A stretch of DNA of 26,898 nucleotides, from assembly GCA_036276735.1 (NCBI GenBank), contig DASUOH010000026.1, positions 1-26,898 of the forward strand. Direction: 5' to 3'. Position numbers and translations under genes: made by a program. Source of the stretch: VRUE01 sp036276735 (lineage in GTDB: Bacteria; Actinomycetota; Thermoleophilia; Solirubrobacterales; 70-9). The notes below the pieces were generated by a model. That model saw only the letters and a list, made by a program, of their open reading frames with translations. It was not told the DNA's origin and did no database searches. Of the stretch, positions 1-9,364 are shown one piece after another. The first letter of the stretch is position 1, and each line of letters begins with the position of its first letter.

Positions 1-14
1 TTCCGCGCCGCGCC

Positions 15-1133
15 ATGAAGATCGGAGTGCCGAAAGAGACTGCTGAGGGCGAGCGCCGCGTCGCGCTGATCCCTGACGTCGTCAAATCGTTGAAGAAGAA
101 CGAGAAGGTCGACGTCGTCGTCGAGTCCGGGGCCGGCGAGGCCGCCGGTCATACCGACGCCGCCTACCAGGAGGCCGGGGCCACGGTAGGTGCCGCCGAT
201 GCCGCCTGGGGAGCCGACATCGTCCTCCACGTCGCGGTGCCGAGCGCCGAGGAGATCGGCCGCCTGCGCTCGGGCCAGGTCTTCATCAGCCACCTCAACC
301 CCTGGCTCGCGGCGGAGACCAACAGGGCCCTGGCCGCCGCCGGGGTGACCGCCTTCGCGATGGAGGCGATCCCGCGGACCACCCGCGCCCAGGCGATGGA
401 CGCGCTCTCCTCGCAGGCCGCCGCCGCCGGCTACGCGGCGACCCTGATCGGCGCCCGCGAGTCGGGCCGCTTCTTCGGGATGATGACCACCGCCGCCGGC
501 ACTGTCCCGCCGGCCAAAGTGCTCGTCTTGGGGGCTGGCGTCGCCGGCCTGCAGGCGGTGGCGACGGCGAAGCGACTCGGCGCGATCGTCACCGGCTTCG
601 ACATCCGCCGCGCCGCCTGGGAGCAGATCGCCTCGCTCGGCGGCCGCCCGCTGGAACTGGACTTCATCCCCGACGCCGAAGGCGAGGGCGGCTACGCGCG
701 CCCCCTCACCGACGAGGAGAACGCCAAGGTCGTCGAGGCGATCGGCGAGAACGTCGCCAGGCAGGACGTCGTCATCACCACCGCCGCGATCCCCGGCCGG
801 CCGGCGCCGCGCCTGATCACCGCCGACGCGGTGCGCACCATGCAGCCCGGCTCGGTGATCGTCGACCTCGCCGCCGAGAGCGGCGGCAACTGCGAGCTGA
901 CCACGGCGGGGGAGACGATCGTCGACGGCGGCGTCAAGATCGTCGGCGCCCGCAACCTCCCCGCGGAGATGCCGGTCCCGGCCTCGCAGCTCTACGCCAA
1001 GAACCTCGAGAACCTGCTGGGGCTGCTGGTCGGCGAGAACGGCGCCCTGAGCGTCGACTTCGAGGACGACATCGTCGCCGCCGCCTGCATCACGCACGGC
1101 GGCGAGATCCGCAACGAGAGGGCCGCGAAATGA
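15..1133 (+). CDS. pntA: NAD(P) transhydrogenase subunit alpha part 1 (PntAA)
   Basis: This is the soluble NAD(H)-binding subunit of the proton-translocating transhydrogenase, which passes hydride from NADH to NADP+ using the proton gradient. The 372-aa protein opens with the family signature MKIGVPKE and carries RAQAMDALSSQA near residues 124-135. A Rossmann dinucleotide-binding loop, GAGVAG at about 173-178, is followed by an acidic residue in GFDIR. It ends after the soluble domain, so the membrane part of PntA is a separate gene, as in Rhodospirillum and many actinobacteria. The ATG at 15 fits the family N-terminus, although no Shine-Dalgarno sequence lies in the 14 bases available. The next gene starts 58 bases on, in an operon with pntAB and pntB. 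The related alanine dehydrogenases share the fold, but the split arrangement with pntB settles the call. Confidence 0.95.
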   Translation: MKIGVPKETAEGERRVALIPDVVKSLKKNEKVDVVVESGAGEAAGHTDAAYQEAGATVGAADAAWGADIVLHVAVPSAEEIGRLRSGQVFISHLNPWLAAETNRALAAAGVTAFAMEAIPRTTRAQAMDALSSQAAAAGYAATLIGARESGRFFGMMTTAAGTVPPAKVLVLGAGVAGLQAVATAKRLGAIVTGFDIRRAAWEQIASLGGRPLELDFIPDAEGEGGYARPLTDEENAKVVEAIGENVARQDVVITTAAIPGRPAPRLITADAVRTMQPGSVIVDLAAESGGNCELTTAGETIVDGGVKIVGARNLPAEMPVPASQLYAKNLENLLGLLVGENGALSVDFEDDIVAAACITHGGEIRNERAAK

Positions 1134-1191
1134 CGCTGCGCTGTTCCCTTCCCCCAATAGTTCCCGCGAAGGAACAACGGAAGGGGTCGGC

Positions 1192-1523
1192 ATGGACCTG
1201 ATCACCGAGATCACCATCTTCGTCCTTGCCGCATTCGTCGGCTTCGAGGTGATCTCGAAGGTGCCGACGACCCTGCATACGCCGCTGATGTCGCAGACCA
1301 ATGCGATCCACGGCATCGTCATGCTCGGCGGCCTGATCGTCGTCGGCTTCGCCGACGACGGCCTCGAGTATGTGATCGGCACGATTGCGATCGCCTTCGG
1401 CGCGATCAACATCGTCGGCGGCTTCATGGTCACCGACCGGATGCTCGGCATGTTCAGCCGCAAGCCGAAGCCGAAGGCCGAGGCCAGCGCCGACGGGGCG
1501 GGCCGCTCTGACGGAGGCGGCGC

Positions 1524-1527
<4 letters not shown>
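1192..1527 (+). CDS. pntAB: NAD(P) transhydrogenase subunit alpha part 2 (PntAB), membrane subunit
   Basis: This 111-aa hydrophobic protein supplies the membrane helices that a one-piece PntA carries at its C-terminus. It has about three predicted transmembrane segments, starting with LITEITIFVLAAFVGFEVI, then a segment rich in Gly/Ile/Val after the conserved HTPLMSQTNAIHGIV stretch, and one around FGAINIVGGFMV. Residues LMS.TNAI are typical of the family. The C-terminal 25 residues are charged and Ala/Gly-rich and probably cytoplasmic. The ATG at 1192 has GGAAGGGG upstream with good spacing. Its stop overlaps the start of pntB by 4 bases (ATGA), which implies translational coupling. With PntB it forms the proton channel. 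Confidence 0.93.
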
Positions 1528-2939
<1,412 letters not shown>

Positions 2940-2994
2940 GCGCAAACTCGGCGAGTTCCACCCCGCATGGGGGCGAATCGAGACGTTGACGCGC

Positions 2995-3019
2995 TTGACC
3001 ACCCACTGTGGGTGGTCAA
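2995..3019. repeat. perfect 12-bp inverted repeat at a start codon (possible operator)
   Basis: TTGACCACCCAC (2995-3006) and GTGGGTGGTCAA (3008-3019) are exact reverse complements separated by one T. The right arm begins with the GTG start codon of the following gene. No T-run follows, and a one-base loop is too tight for a normal hairpin, so it looks more like a binding site for a dimeric protein than a terminator of the pnt operon. The winged-helix domain of the downstream protein could bind it, which is inference. Confidence 0.5.
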
Positions 3020-4876
3020 CGTGAATCACGTCTGAGGGAGGAGCGGCGGAAGCGCCTCGCCGAGCGCGAAAAAGCCCTTTCGGAGCTGGCAACCCGGCAA
3101 CACGGGGTCGTCTCCCGCGACCAGCTCCTCGACGCCGGCCTCACCGGCCGCATCATCGAGCGGCGCCTGCGGTCCGGGCACCTCCATCTGCTTCATCGAA
3201 ACGTCTACGCGGCCGGCCATCGACGCCTCACCATCCGATCGCACTGGATCGCGGCCGTGCGCGCCTGTGGCAGCGGCGCCGTGCTGAGCCATCGAAGCGC
3301 CGCCGCGCTGTGGGGCTTGATGCGCCCCCGCCGCGGTCCGATCGATGTCTGCGCCGGAGGGTCTCGCACCAAGCGAGTAGGGCGGATTGGCGGCATCTGG
3401 GTGCACCGGGGCCGGCTTCTGCCGGAGGATCGCCGGGAAGTCGCCCACATCCCCGTCACGTCCGTCGCTCGCACCCTGCTCGATCTCGCCGACGTGCTCG
3501 ACGAGCGCGGGGTCGAAAAGGCCTGGGAGGAGGCCGACCGGCTCGGCCTGTTGGAGCTGCGGGTCGTGGAGGCGGTATGCGCACGCAGTCCGGGACGACG
3601 AGGGCTGAAGCCGCTTCGTCGCCTGATCGAGGAGGCCCGCGTGCCCGAAGCGGGTCGCTCACCCCTTGAGGACCGCCTCCTCGCCTTCTACCGAGAGCGG
3701 GGCTTTCCCACCCCTCAGACCAACGTCGAGGTGCTGGGGCACGAGGTCGATGCTCTGTGGCCTCGCCAGAAGGTGATCGCCGACGCTGACGGATGGTCGT
3801 TTCACCGTCATCGCGCGGCATTCGAGCGCGACCGCGCCCGTGACGCGCGCCTGCAGGCCGCCGGGTATCACGTCGTCCGGCCCACCTACCGACGGCTCCA
3901 GCTCGAACCCGACGAGTTCGCCGCCGAGCTCCGCCGCCTCCTCTCTCCGGAGGCGGCCGGGGAGGGAGGCCAGGGGACGGTCGAGTGGGTGGCGCTGCTC
4001 GCGGTCATCTCCCTGCTTCTCCTGGCTCTCGTAGCCGTGGGCGTGCGGGTGCCGGGAGCGAGTCTGGCGAGTGCCGTCGGCTCCAAGCTCCTCTGTGCCG
4101 CCGCGCTCGCCGAGCGCTGCGGGGACGAACCGGCGCTGATCGCGACCTACGGCGAGGAGGTCGGGCGCCTCGTCCGCGACCACATGCCGGCGATCGCCTT
4201 CGAGCGCGGCTCCCGCGCCCTGCCCGTCGACTTCCGCCGCTGCCGTCGCCCCGGCTGCGCCGACGGCTCGGCACGCGGCCTGGTCCAGCGCAGCGACCGC
4301 GGTCTTCCGATCACCGCCTTCGTGCACGTGATCGACTGCCGTGAAGACGCACCGCGGCCGATCGGCCCGGCTCCGAATTGCTCCGGCGAGCGCGCCGGCA
4401 ACCTCTACCTGCAGTACTGGCTGTACTACGCGGACTCGGCGACGATGCGCGGCGTTCCGGTCGCCGGCCCGCGCGGCTACCACCGCGACGACTGGGAGTC
4501 GGTGCAGGTGCGGATCGGCCCTGACGGCCGCGTCGACGAACGCGCCTCCTCGCACCACGGCTACAACCACGCCGCGAGCCTCGCCAACGCCGGCTCCGAC
4601 GCGGGCGTCGACGCGGCCCGGGGCCTTGCCGAGGCGCTCGGCGCTCGACCGCGCAACGGGTGGGGCCCCTCTACGCGCCTGCTCCGCGTCTCCGGCGGCA
4701 GCCACGCCGGCAACGCCGAGGGCTACCTCGACTTCGACCGGATCGCCGCGGCGCCGTCGATCCGCCTGGTGCCGCTCGAGCCGATCGCGGCCACCGGCCA
4801 CCGCCACCGCTTCGCCGTTAGCCCACCGTGGGACAAGCGCGCCTGGAGCGATCCGGAGGCTAGCGGGACAGACTGA
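3008..4876 (+). CDS. fusion protein: AbiEi-like winged helix, DUF559 nuclease-like domain, prepilin-type membrane segment, extracytoplasmic domain
   Basis: The 622-aa protein combines parts normally found in separate genes. Residues about 20-75 (ATRQHGVVSRDQLLDAGLT and onward) resemble the AbiEi-type antitoxin N-terminal winged helix. Residues about 215-310 match DUF559 (Vsr/restriction-nuclease-like fold), with EVDALWPRQ, a DGWSFH box and a following AFERDRARD box. At about 316-345 comes EGGQGTVEWVALLAV and a hydrophobic stretch, a class III prepilin signature with the cut predicted after Gly and Glu at +5. Residues 400-620 include LYLQYWLYYAD and YHRDDWESVQVR and resemble Vps62-like domains. 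The GTG at 3008 is the only start near the N-terminus: an in-frame TGA lies at 2996 and no good Shine-Dalgarno sequence is visible. It may be a genuine fusion or two genes joined by stop-codon loss. I do not know its function. Confidence 0.72.
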   Translation: MGGQRESRLREERRKRLAEREKALSELATRQHGVVSRDQLLDAGLTGRIIERRLRSGHLHLLHRNVYAAGHRRLTIRSHWIAAVRACGSGAVLSHRSAAALWGLMRPRRGPIDVCAGGSRTKRVGRIGGIWVHRGRLLPEDRREVAHIPVTSVARTLLDLADVLDERGVEKAWEEADRLGLLELRVVEAVCARSPGRRGLKPLRRLIEEARVPEAGRSPLEDRLLAFYRERGFPTPQTNVEVLGHEVDALWPRQKVIADADGWSFHRHRAAFERDRARDARLQAAGYHVVRPTYRRLQLEPDEFAAELRRLLSPEAAGEGGQGTVEWVALLAVISLLLLALVAVGVRVPGASLASAVGSKLLCAAALAERCGDEPALIATYGEEVGRLVRDHMPAIAFERGSRALPVDFRRCRRPGCADGSARGLVQRSDRGLPITAFVHVIDCREDAPRPIGPAPNCSGERAGNLYLQYWLYYADSATMRGVPVAGPRGYHRDDWESVQVRIGPDGRVDERASSHHGYNHAASLANAGSDAGVDAARGLAEALGARPRNGWGPSTRLLRVSGGSHAGNAEGYLDFDRIAAAPSIRLVPLEPIAATGHRHRFAVSPPWDKRAWSDPEASGTD

Positions 4877-4899
4877 CTTACCTGCCGATCGCCGAGCGC

Positions 4900-4905
4900 T
4901 AGGGT
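4900..4905 (+). promoter_or_regulatory. candidate -10 element for egtB (short leader)
   Basis: TAGGGT lies 13 nt before the egtB ATG, and the bases between contain no Shine-Dalgarno sequence. A transcript starting about 7 nt downstream would have almost no leader. No convincing -35 element is visible at the usual spacing, so this rests on position and on similar spacing at glpX and the methyltransferase gene. Confidence 0.3.
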
Positions 4906-4918
4906 TTGTCCCATCGCC

Positions 4919-6115
4919 ATGGAGGTGACGGCCAGCCCCGGCTCAAAGGGCGCGATCGCGGACCGGCTCGCCGAGACGCGCCAGCGCACGCTCGAGCTGA
5001 TCGAGCCGCTTGACGACGAGCAGCTCAATCGCATCTACTCGCCGATCCTCAGCCCACTCGCCTGGGACCTCGGCCATATCGCCAACTTCGAGGAGCTCTG
5101 GCTGGTTCAGACGATCGGCGGCCGTGAGGCGCTGCACGGCGACCTCGGCCGCTTCTACGACGCGATTGAGAACCCGCGCGACATCCGCGGCGAGCTGCCG
5201 ATTCTGCGCGGCGAGGAGCTGCGCCGCTACCTCGCCGAGGTCCGAGTGCGCACGCTGGAGGTGCTCGACGAGGTCGAGCTCGCCGAAGGCGCCGCTGCCG
5301 ATCCGCTGCTTCGCGAAGGGTTCGTCTACGAGATGCTGATCGCCCACGAGCAGCAGCACAACGAGACGATGCTGCAGCTGCTGATGATGATCGACGGGTA
5401 CGAGCTGCCGGCGGCCTGCGGTCCTGGCGGGGGCGCGGGGCATCTCCCGCCCGGACAAGCGCCGGGCCAGTTGGCCCGACGCTTTGAGTATCCGCCCGTT
5501 CGCGAGATGCCCCGCACCCCCGACGCGATCCGTGTGGCAGGCGGCCGTGACGAGATCGGCGCGCCGCCCACCGGCTTCGCATATGACAACGAGCGGCCGC
5601 GGCACACGGTCGAGCTCGCCGCCTTCGAGATCGACCCGATCCCTGTCACCAACGGTGAGTACGCGGATTTCGTCGGCGAGACCGGCGCCGAGCCGCCTCT
5701 CTACTGGGAGCGCGATAGCGCGGGCGGATGGCTGCACACCGCGATGGGACGCCGCGATCCGCTCGACCCGGGGGTACCCGTCGTCCACGTCTCCTGGCAC
5801 GAGGCGGATGCCTTCGCCCGCTGGGCCGGCAAGCGACTGCCGACCGAGCAGGAGTGGGAGGCGGCCCGTCCCGAGCTGCTGGCGGTCGGTCAGGTCTGGG
5901 AGTGGACCGCCTCGGACTTCGTCGCCTATCCGGGCTTCGAGCCGTTCCCCTACCGCGAGTACTCCGAGCCCTTCTTCGGCGACGGGTACAAGGTCCTGCG
6001 CGGTGGCTCGTGGGCGACCTCTCCCAACGTGATGCGCCCCAGCTTCCGCAACTGGGACCTGCCGCAGCGCCGCCAGATCTTCGCCGGGCTGCGCTGCGCG
6101 AGGGACGCATCGTGA
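4919..6115 (+). CDS. egtB: ergothioneine biosynthesis sulfoxide synthase EgtB
   Basis: EgtB is a non-haem iron enzyme that joins the sulfur of a cysteine-containing thiol (gamma-Glu-Cys or cysteine) to C2 of hercynine using O2. The 398-aa protein has an N-terminal DinB-like four-helix domain (about 12-160) with the iron-ligand pattern His53 (GHIANFEE) and HEQQH at 143-147. A C-terminal formylglycine-generating-enzyme-like domain (about 195-395) contains VSWHEADAFARWAGKRLP, VWEWTASD and KVLRGGSWAT. A Gly/Pro-rich linker (about 165-185) joins the two and is longer than I would expect. The ATG at 4919 gives the typical N-terminus. The stop overlaps the start of egtD by 4 bases, which supports the ergothioneine role over a generic sulfatase-modifying factor. 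No egtA, egtC or egtE lies nearby. Confidence 0.92.
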   Translation: MEVTASPGSKGAIADRLAETRQRTLELIEPLDDEQLNRIYSPILSPLAWDLGHIANFEELWLVQTIGGREALHGDLGRFYDAIENPRDIRGELPILRGEELRRYLAEVRVRTLEVLDEVELAEGAAADPLLREGFVYEMLIAHEQQHNETMLQLLMMIDGYELPAACGPGGGAGHLPPGQAPGQLARRFEYPPVREMPRTPDAIRVAGGRDEIGAPPTGFAYDNERPRHTVELAAFEIDPIPVTNGEYADFVGETGAEPPLYWERDSAGGWLHTAMGRRDPLDPGVPVVHVSWHEADAFARWAGKRLPTEQEWEAARPELLAVGQVWEWTASDFVAYPGFEPFPYREYSEPFFGDGYKVLRGGSWATSPNVMRPSFRNWDLPQRRQIFAGLRCARDAS

Positions 6116-7101
6116 GCGCCGAGGCCGCGCCCGAGCAGATCGAGATCGAGGTCCACCTCGACGGCGACGGACGCGCCCGCATGGAGCGCGATGTCCGCGC
6201 CGGGCTCACCGCGCAGCCGAAGGAGCTGCCCCCCAAGTACTTCTACGACGAGCGCGGCTCGCTGCTCTTCGAGCAGATCACCGAGCTGCCCGAGTACTAC
6301 CCGACGCGCGCCGAGCGGCAGATCCTCGCGGAGCGCTCCACGGAGATCGTCGCAGCGGCCGGCCACCCCAGCACGCTGGTCGAGCTCGGGTCCGGCTCGG
6401 CCGCGAAGACCCGCCACCTGCTGAGCGCGATGCGAAGCTGCGGCTGCCTCGCCACCTACGTCCCGCTCGACATCTCCACCGAGATCACCGAGTCGACCGC
6501 GGAGGCGCTGCTCGCCGAGTACCCCGAGCTTGCGATCCACGGCCTCGTCTGCGACTTCGAGCACGACCTGGACCGCATTCCCGACGGCGAGGGCGGGCGG
6601 CTCGTCGCCTTCCTCGGCGGCACGATCGGCAACCTCTACCCAGTCGCCCGCTCGGGGTTCCTCGATCGCGTCGGGGCACTGCTGAAGCCCGGCGACCACC
6701 TGCTGCTCGGCACCGACCTGGTCAAGGAGACCCCCCGCCTCGAGGCGGCCTACGACGACGCGGCCGGCGTTACGGCGGAGTTCAACAAGAACGTCCTCGC
6801 GGTCCTCAATCGCGAGCTCGGCGCCGACTTCGATCTCGAGCGCTTCGAGCACGTCGCCCGCTACGACGCGGCGGCGGCGCGCATGGACATCGGGCTGCGC
6901 TCACTCGCCGAGCAGACGGTCCGGCTGCCGGCGCTCGATATGGCGGTGCGCTTCGCCGCCGGCGAGACGATGCGGACCGAGATCTCGGCCAAGTTCACGC
7001 GTCCCAAGCTCGAGCAGATCTACGACGAAGCCGGCCTGACGATGGTCGGCTGGTTCACCGATCCGGCGGAGGATTATGCACTGAGCCTCGCGGCGGGTTA
7101 G
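6112..7101 (+). CDS. egtD: L-histidine N-alpha-methyltransferase EgtD
   Basis: EgtD trimethylates the alpha-amino group of histidine with SAM to give hercynine, the substrate of EgtB. I place the start at GTG 6112, inside the egtB stop (GTGA). The reading frame is open further upstream, but that part is egtB in another frame. This gives 329 aa, close to mycobacterial EgtD. Signatures are PPKYFYDERGSLLFEQI (about 40-56), ITELPEYYPTRAE, the SAM-binding LVELGSGSAAKTR (about 89-101) and FLGGTIGN (about 167-174). TEISAKF near the C-terminus carries the Glu-x-Ser pair that contacts histidine in the mycobacterial enzyme. The stop codon TAG overlaps a -10-like TAGAGT for the next gene. Confidence 0.94.
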   Translation: MSAEAAPEQIEIEVHLDGDGRARMERDVRAGLTAQPKELPPKYFYDERGSLLFEQITELPEYYPTRAERQILAERSTEIVAAAGHPSTLVELGSGSAAKTRHLLSAMRSCGCLATYVPLDISTEITESTAEALLAEYPELAIHGLVCDFEHDLDRIPDGEGGRLVAFLGGTIGNLYPVARSGFLDRVGALLKPGDHLLLGTDLVKETPRLEAAYDDAAGVTAEFNKNVLAVLNRELGADFDLERFEHVARYDAAAARMDIGLRSLAEQTVRLPALDMAVRFAAGETMRTEISAKFTRPKLEQIYDEAGLTMVGWFTDPAEDYALSLAAG

Positions 7102-7104
7102 AGT
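7099..7104 (+). promoter_or_regulatory. candidate -10 element for hipA-like gene 1
   Basis: TAGAGT, overlapping the egtD stop, lies 44 nt before the first hipA-like gene. The same TTAGAGTC octamer stands 42 nt before the second hipA-like gene (10484-10491), so it may be a shared promoter element. The -35 region is weak, and read-through from egtD is also possible. Confidence 0.3.
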
Positions 7105-7148
7105 CGTCCATACAAGGGGAGACAGGGAAAAGACCTGAGGAGGACCCA

Positions 7149-8399
7149 ATGACCCTTGACGTCCACCTGTACGGCGACCGGATCGGCACCCTGTTTCCGG
7201 CTGGCGATAACGACTATCGCTTCGCCTACGCCCCCGAGCTGGTCGAGAGGGTCGGGCCCGGCATCTCGGTGCTCAGCAACGCGCTGCCGACCCGGGTCGA
7301 GCCCTACAGCTCGGCCACGACGCAGGCCTATGTCGAGGGCCTACTGCCGACCGGCATGCGCCGGCACCGCCTTGCTCGCGAGCTCCAGATCGACGCGGCT
7401 GACGGCTACGCGCTGATTGCCGCGACGGGTCGCGATTGCCCCGGCGCCGTCGCTTTCCTGCCGCAGGGGACGCCGGTCCACACGCCGCCGGCCGAGGACG
7501 TCGCCTGGTTTGAGAGCGACGAGCTCGAGGACGTCATGGCGCCGTCGTGCCGGCACTTCGACCCCGAGCGCGGCAGCCGCATGCGGTTCGCGCTCGGCGG
7601 CGTCCGTCACAAGCTGAGCCTTGTCCGCGACGAGGGGAGGGACCGCTGGGCGTGGCCGGACGCCGGCCTGCCGAGCACCCACATCGTCAAACCCGAGACC
7701 GGCGAATACCCCGAATTCGTCGCCAACGAGATGTTCTGCACCAGCGTCGTCCGGGAGGTCGGCTTGCCGGTCGTCTCGACGTCGGTCGAGCGCCTCGCCG
7801 GCCGCACCTGCCTCGTCTGCCCGCGCTTCGACCGCGAAACCGACGACGCCGCTGTAAAGCGCGTCCACCAGGAGACCTTCTGCCAGGCCCTCGGCTATCC
7901 CGAGACGGGCGAGGAGGGCAGCGGCTGCGCCGGGCCCGCTTTTGCCGAGGCCTGCGGCCTGCTGCGCGCGGTTGCCCGGGACGACGATCCCTCGGCCCTC
8001 TTCGGGATGGCCTTCTGCAACTACATGCTCGGCAACGGCGACGCGCACGGCGAAAACTTCGCCGTCCTCTTCCACGGCGACGGCTTGTCGTTGGCCCCCT
8101 TCTACGACATCGCCTCGACCGCGGTCTACGACGAGCCGCTCCACACCGGCATGGTGATCTCCGATGACTACACCGAGACCGCCTACCTGCTCGAACTCGC
8201 GCAGATCGCCGAAGACTGCTCCTACAACTTCGATGCCCTGCGCGAGCTTGCGGCGGGCACCGCGGCGAAGCTGGGCGAGGCGCTCGACGTGGTCTGCGCC
8301 CGGGCCCAGGGCGAGGGGTGGTACGCGCCGGTGATCGACCGGATCGCCGAACTGGCCGGCGAGCGCGCCTTCGGGCTCGGGGTGGAGGTCGAGTACTGA
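7149..8399 (+). CDS. HipA-like Ser/Thr kinase, copy 1
   Basis: HipA kinases phosphorylate translation targets (GltX in E. coli) and act as toxins unless held by HipB. This 416-aa protein has the HipA N-domain (about 1-105; YVEGLLPTG) and the kinase core (about 145-390). The core includes STHIVKPE with the ATP-binding Lys181, PRFDR at 225-229, HQETFCQALG at 240-249, GNGDAHGEN with catalytic Asp298 and Asn303, and LAPFYDI with metal-binding Asp320. The glycine-rich loop reads RFALGGVRHK, with Ala148 where E. coli HipA has the autophosphorylated Ser150. The ATG at 7149 follows a strong AGGAGG at 7138-7143. No HipB-like helix-turn-helix gene is adjacent; egtD lies upstream and a convergent gene ends 5 bases downstream. 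It should be catalytically active. Its target is unknown. Confidence 0.9.
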   Translation: MTLDVHLYGDRIGTLFPAGDNDYRFAYAPELVERVGPGISVLSNALPTRVEPYSSATTQAYVEGLLPTGMRRHRLARELQIDAADGYALIAATGRDCPGAVAFLPQGTPVHTPPAEDVAWFESDELEDVMAPSCRHFDPERGSRMRFALGGVRHKLSLVRDEGRDRWAWPDAGLPSTHIVKPETGEYPEFVANEMFCTSVVREVGLPVVSTSVERLAGRTCLVCPRFDRETDDAAVKRVHQETFCQALGYPETGEEGSGCAGPAFAEACGLLRAVARDDDPSALFGMAFCNYMLGNGDAHGENFAVLFHGDGLSLAPFYDIASTAVYDEPLHTGMVISDDYTETAYLLELAQIAEDCSYNFDALRELAAGTAAKLGEALDVVCARAQGEGWYAPVIDRIAELAGERAFGLGVEVEY

Positions 8400-8403
8400 G
8401 GGC

Positions 8404-9336
8404 CTACGGGGCGAGAGCTTGAATCGTCTCGCCGAGCTTGTCGGGCGTGACGATCGGGGTCAGGACCGGCAGCGTGATGCCGCCGGCGACGAAGGCGTCG
8501 AGCCGCGCGCGCATCCGCTCCGGCGTCCCGAAGATGAACATGTCCTCGATCAGCTCCCAGGGGGCGGCCGCGGCAGCGGCCTGGCGGTCGCCCGCCTCCC
8601 AGGCGGCGACCATCGGCTCGATCTGCTCGCCGTAGCCGAGCCAACGGTAGAAGGACGCGTAAACCGGCACGGTGATGTAGGAGGAGAACATGAAGCGGGC
8701 CAACGGCTCGACCGCCTCGCGCTCGCCCGGGATGCAGAAGAAGCGGCAGAGCAGCTCGAAGCCCTCGGGCGCGCCGTCGAGTTGCGCCGTCACCCGTGGC
8801 AGGCCGGCGAGCGGCAGGAAGTTGGTGAAGGCGCCGTCGGCACGCTCGACCGCCAGCTCGAGCATCTTGCCGCGCAGGGCGGCGAGCACGATCGGCACCT
8901 CGTGGGCCGGGGCGACCTCCAGCTTGAAGCCGCTCTCGGTGCGCTCGCCGGCAAGCGCCGTGCGCAGGAACTCGACCGTGTCGCGCACGCGGCTCAGCGG
9001 CCGCTCGAAGGGGATGCCGTTCCAGCCTTCGACGATGCGGTCCGAGGAGGAGCCGATGCCCAGCGCGAAGCGCCCGCCGGAGGCGTCCGCCAGCGCCGCC
9101 GCCTCCTGGGCGAGCAACGCCGGCCCGCGCTGAAAGACGCCGACGACGCCGGTCCCGAGGCGCATCCGCTCGCTCCAGGCCGAGGCCAGCGCCAGCGGCG
9201 TGAAACCGTCGGGCCCGTTCGTCTCGCCGCTCCACAGGTCGGTGTAGCCGGCCGCCTCGGCGCGCTGGACCAGCTCGCGGTGCTCGGCGAGCGGCACGCC
9301 CGGCAGCGGCAGCGTCAGTCCCCAGCTTGAAGCCAC
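8404..9336 (-). CDS. LLM-class (F420-dependent-type) flavin oxidoreductase
   Basis: This 310-aa protein of the luciferase-like monooxygenase superfamily has a TIM-barrel fold. It probably uses F420 or FMN to reduce or oxidise a small substrate that cannot be told from sequence. The N-terminal LVQRAEAAGYTDLWSGE, the LALASAWSERMRLGTGVVG strand and the segment LADASGGRFALGIGSSS are standard markers. The C-terminus FGTPERMRARLDAFVAGGI matches the usual end of the family. It is on the minus strand, convergent with hipA-like gene 1 (4 bases between stops). It is divergent from glpX, with only 28 bases between starts, so the two promoters must overlap. Confidence 0.9.
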   Translation of the reverse strand: MASSWGLTLPLPGVPLAEHRELVQRAEAAGYTDLWSGETNGPDGFTPLALASAWSERMRLGTGVVGVFQRGPALLAQEAAALADASGGRFALGIGSSSDRIVEGWNGIPFERPLSRVRDTVEFLRTALAGERTESGFKLEVAPAHEVPIVLAALRGKMLELAVERADGAFTNFLPLAGLPRVTAQLDGAPEGFELLCRFFCIPGEREAVEPLARFMFSSYITVPVYASFYRWLGYGEQIEPMVAAWEAGDRQAAAAAAPWELIEDMFIFGTPERMRARLDAFVAGGITLPVLTPIVTPDKLGETIQALAP

Positions 9337-9346
9337 CCCGCGACCC

Positions 9347-9352
9347 TATAGT
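9347..9352 (+). promoter_or_regulatory. candidate -10 element for glpX (short leader)
   Basis: TATAGT lies 12 nt before the glpX ATG in the 28-base gap between divergent genes. No Shine-Dalgarno sequence separates it from the start codon, so the mRNA is probably leaderless or nearly so. The only -35-like hexamer (TTGAAG, 9327-9332) is too close, with a 14-nt spacer. Confidence 0.4.
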
Positions 9353-9364
9353 CTGCGCCGCCGA

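Noticed and set aside
5728..6111. longer N-terminus for egtD
   Set aside because: The upstream part overlaps egtB in another frame and is Arg/Ala-rich; GTG 6112 gives the normal EgtD length.
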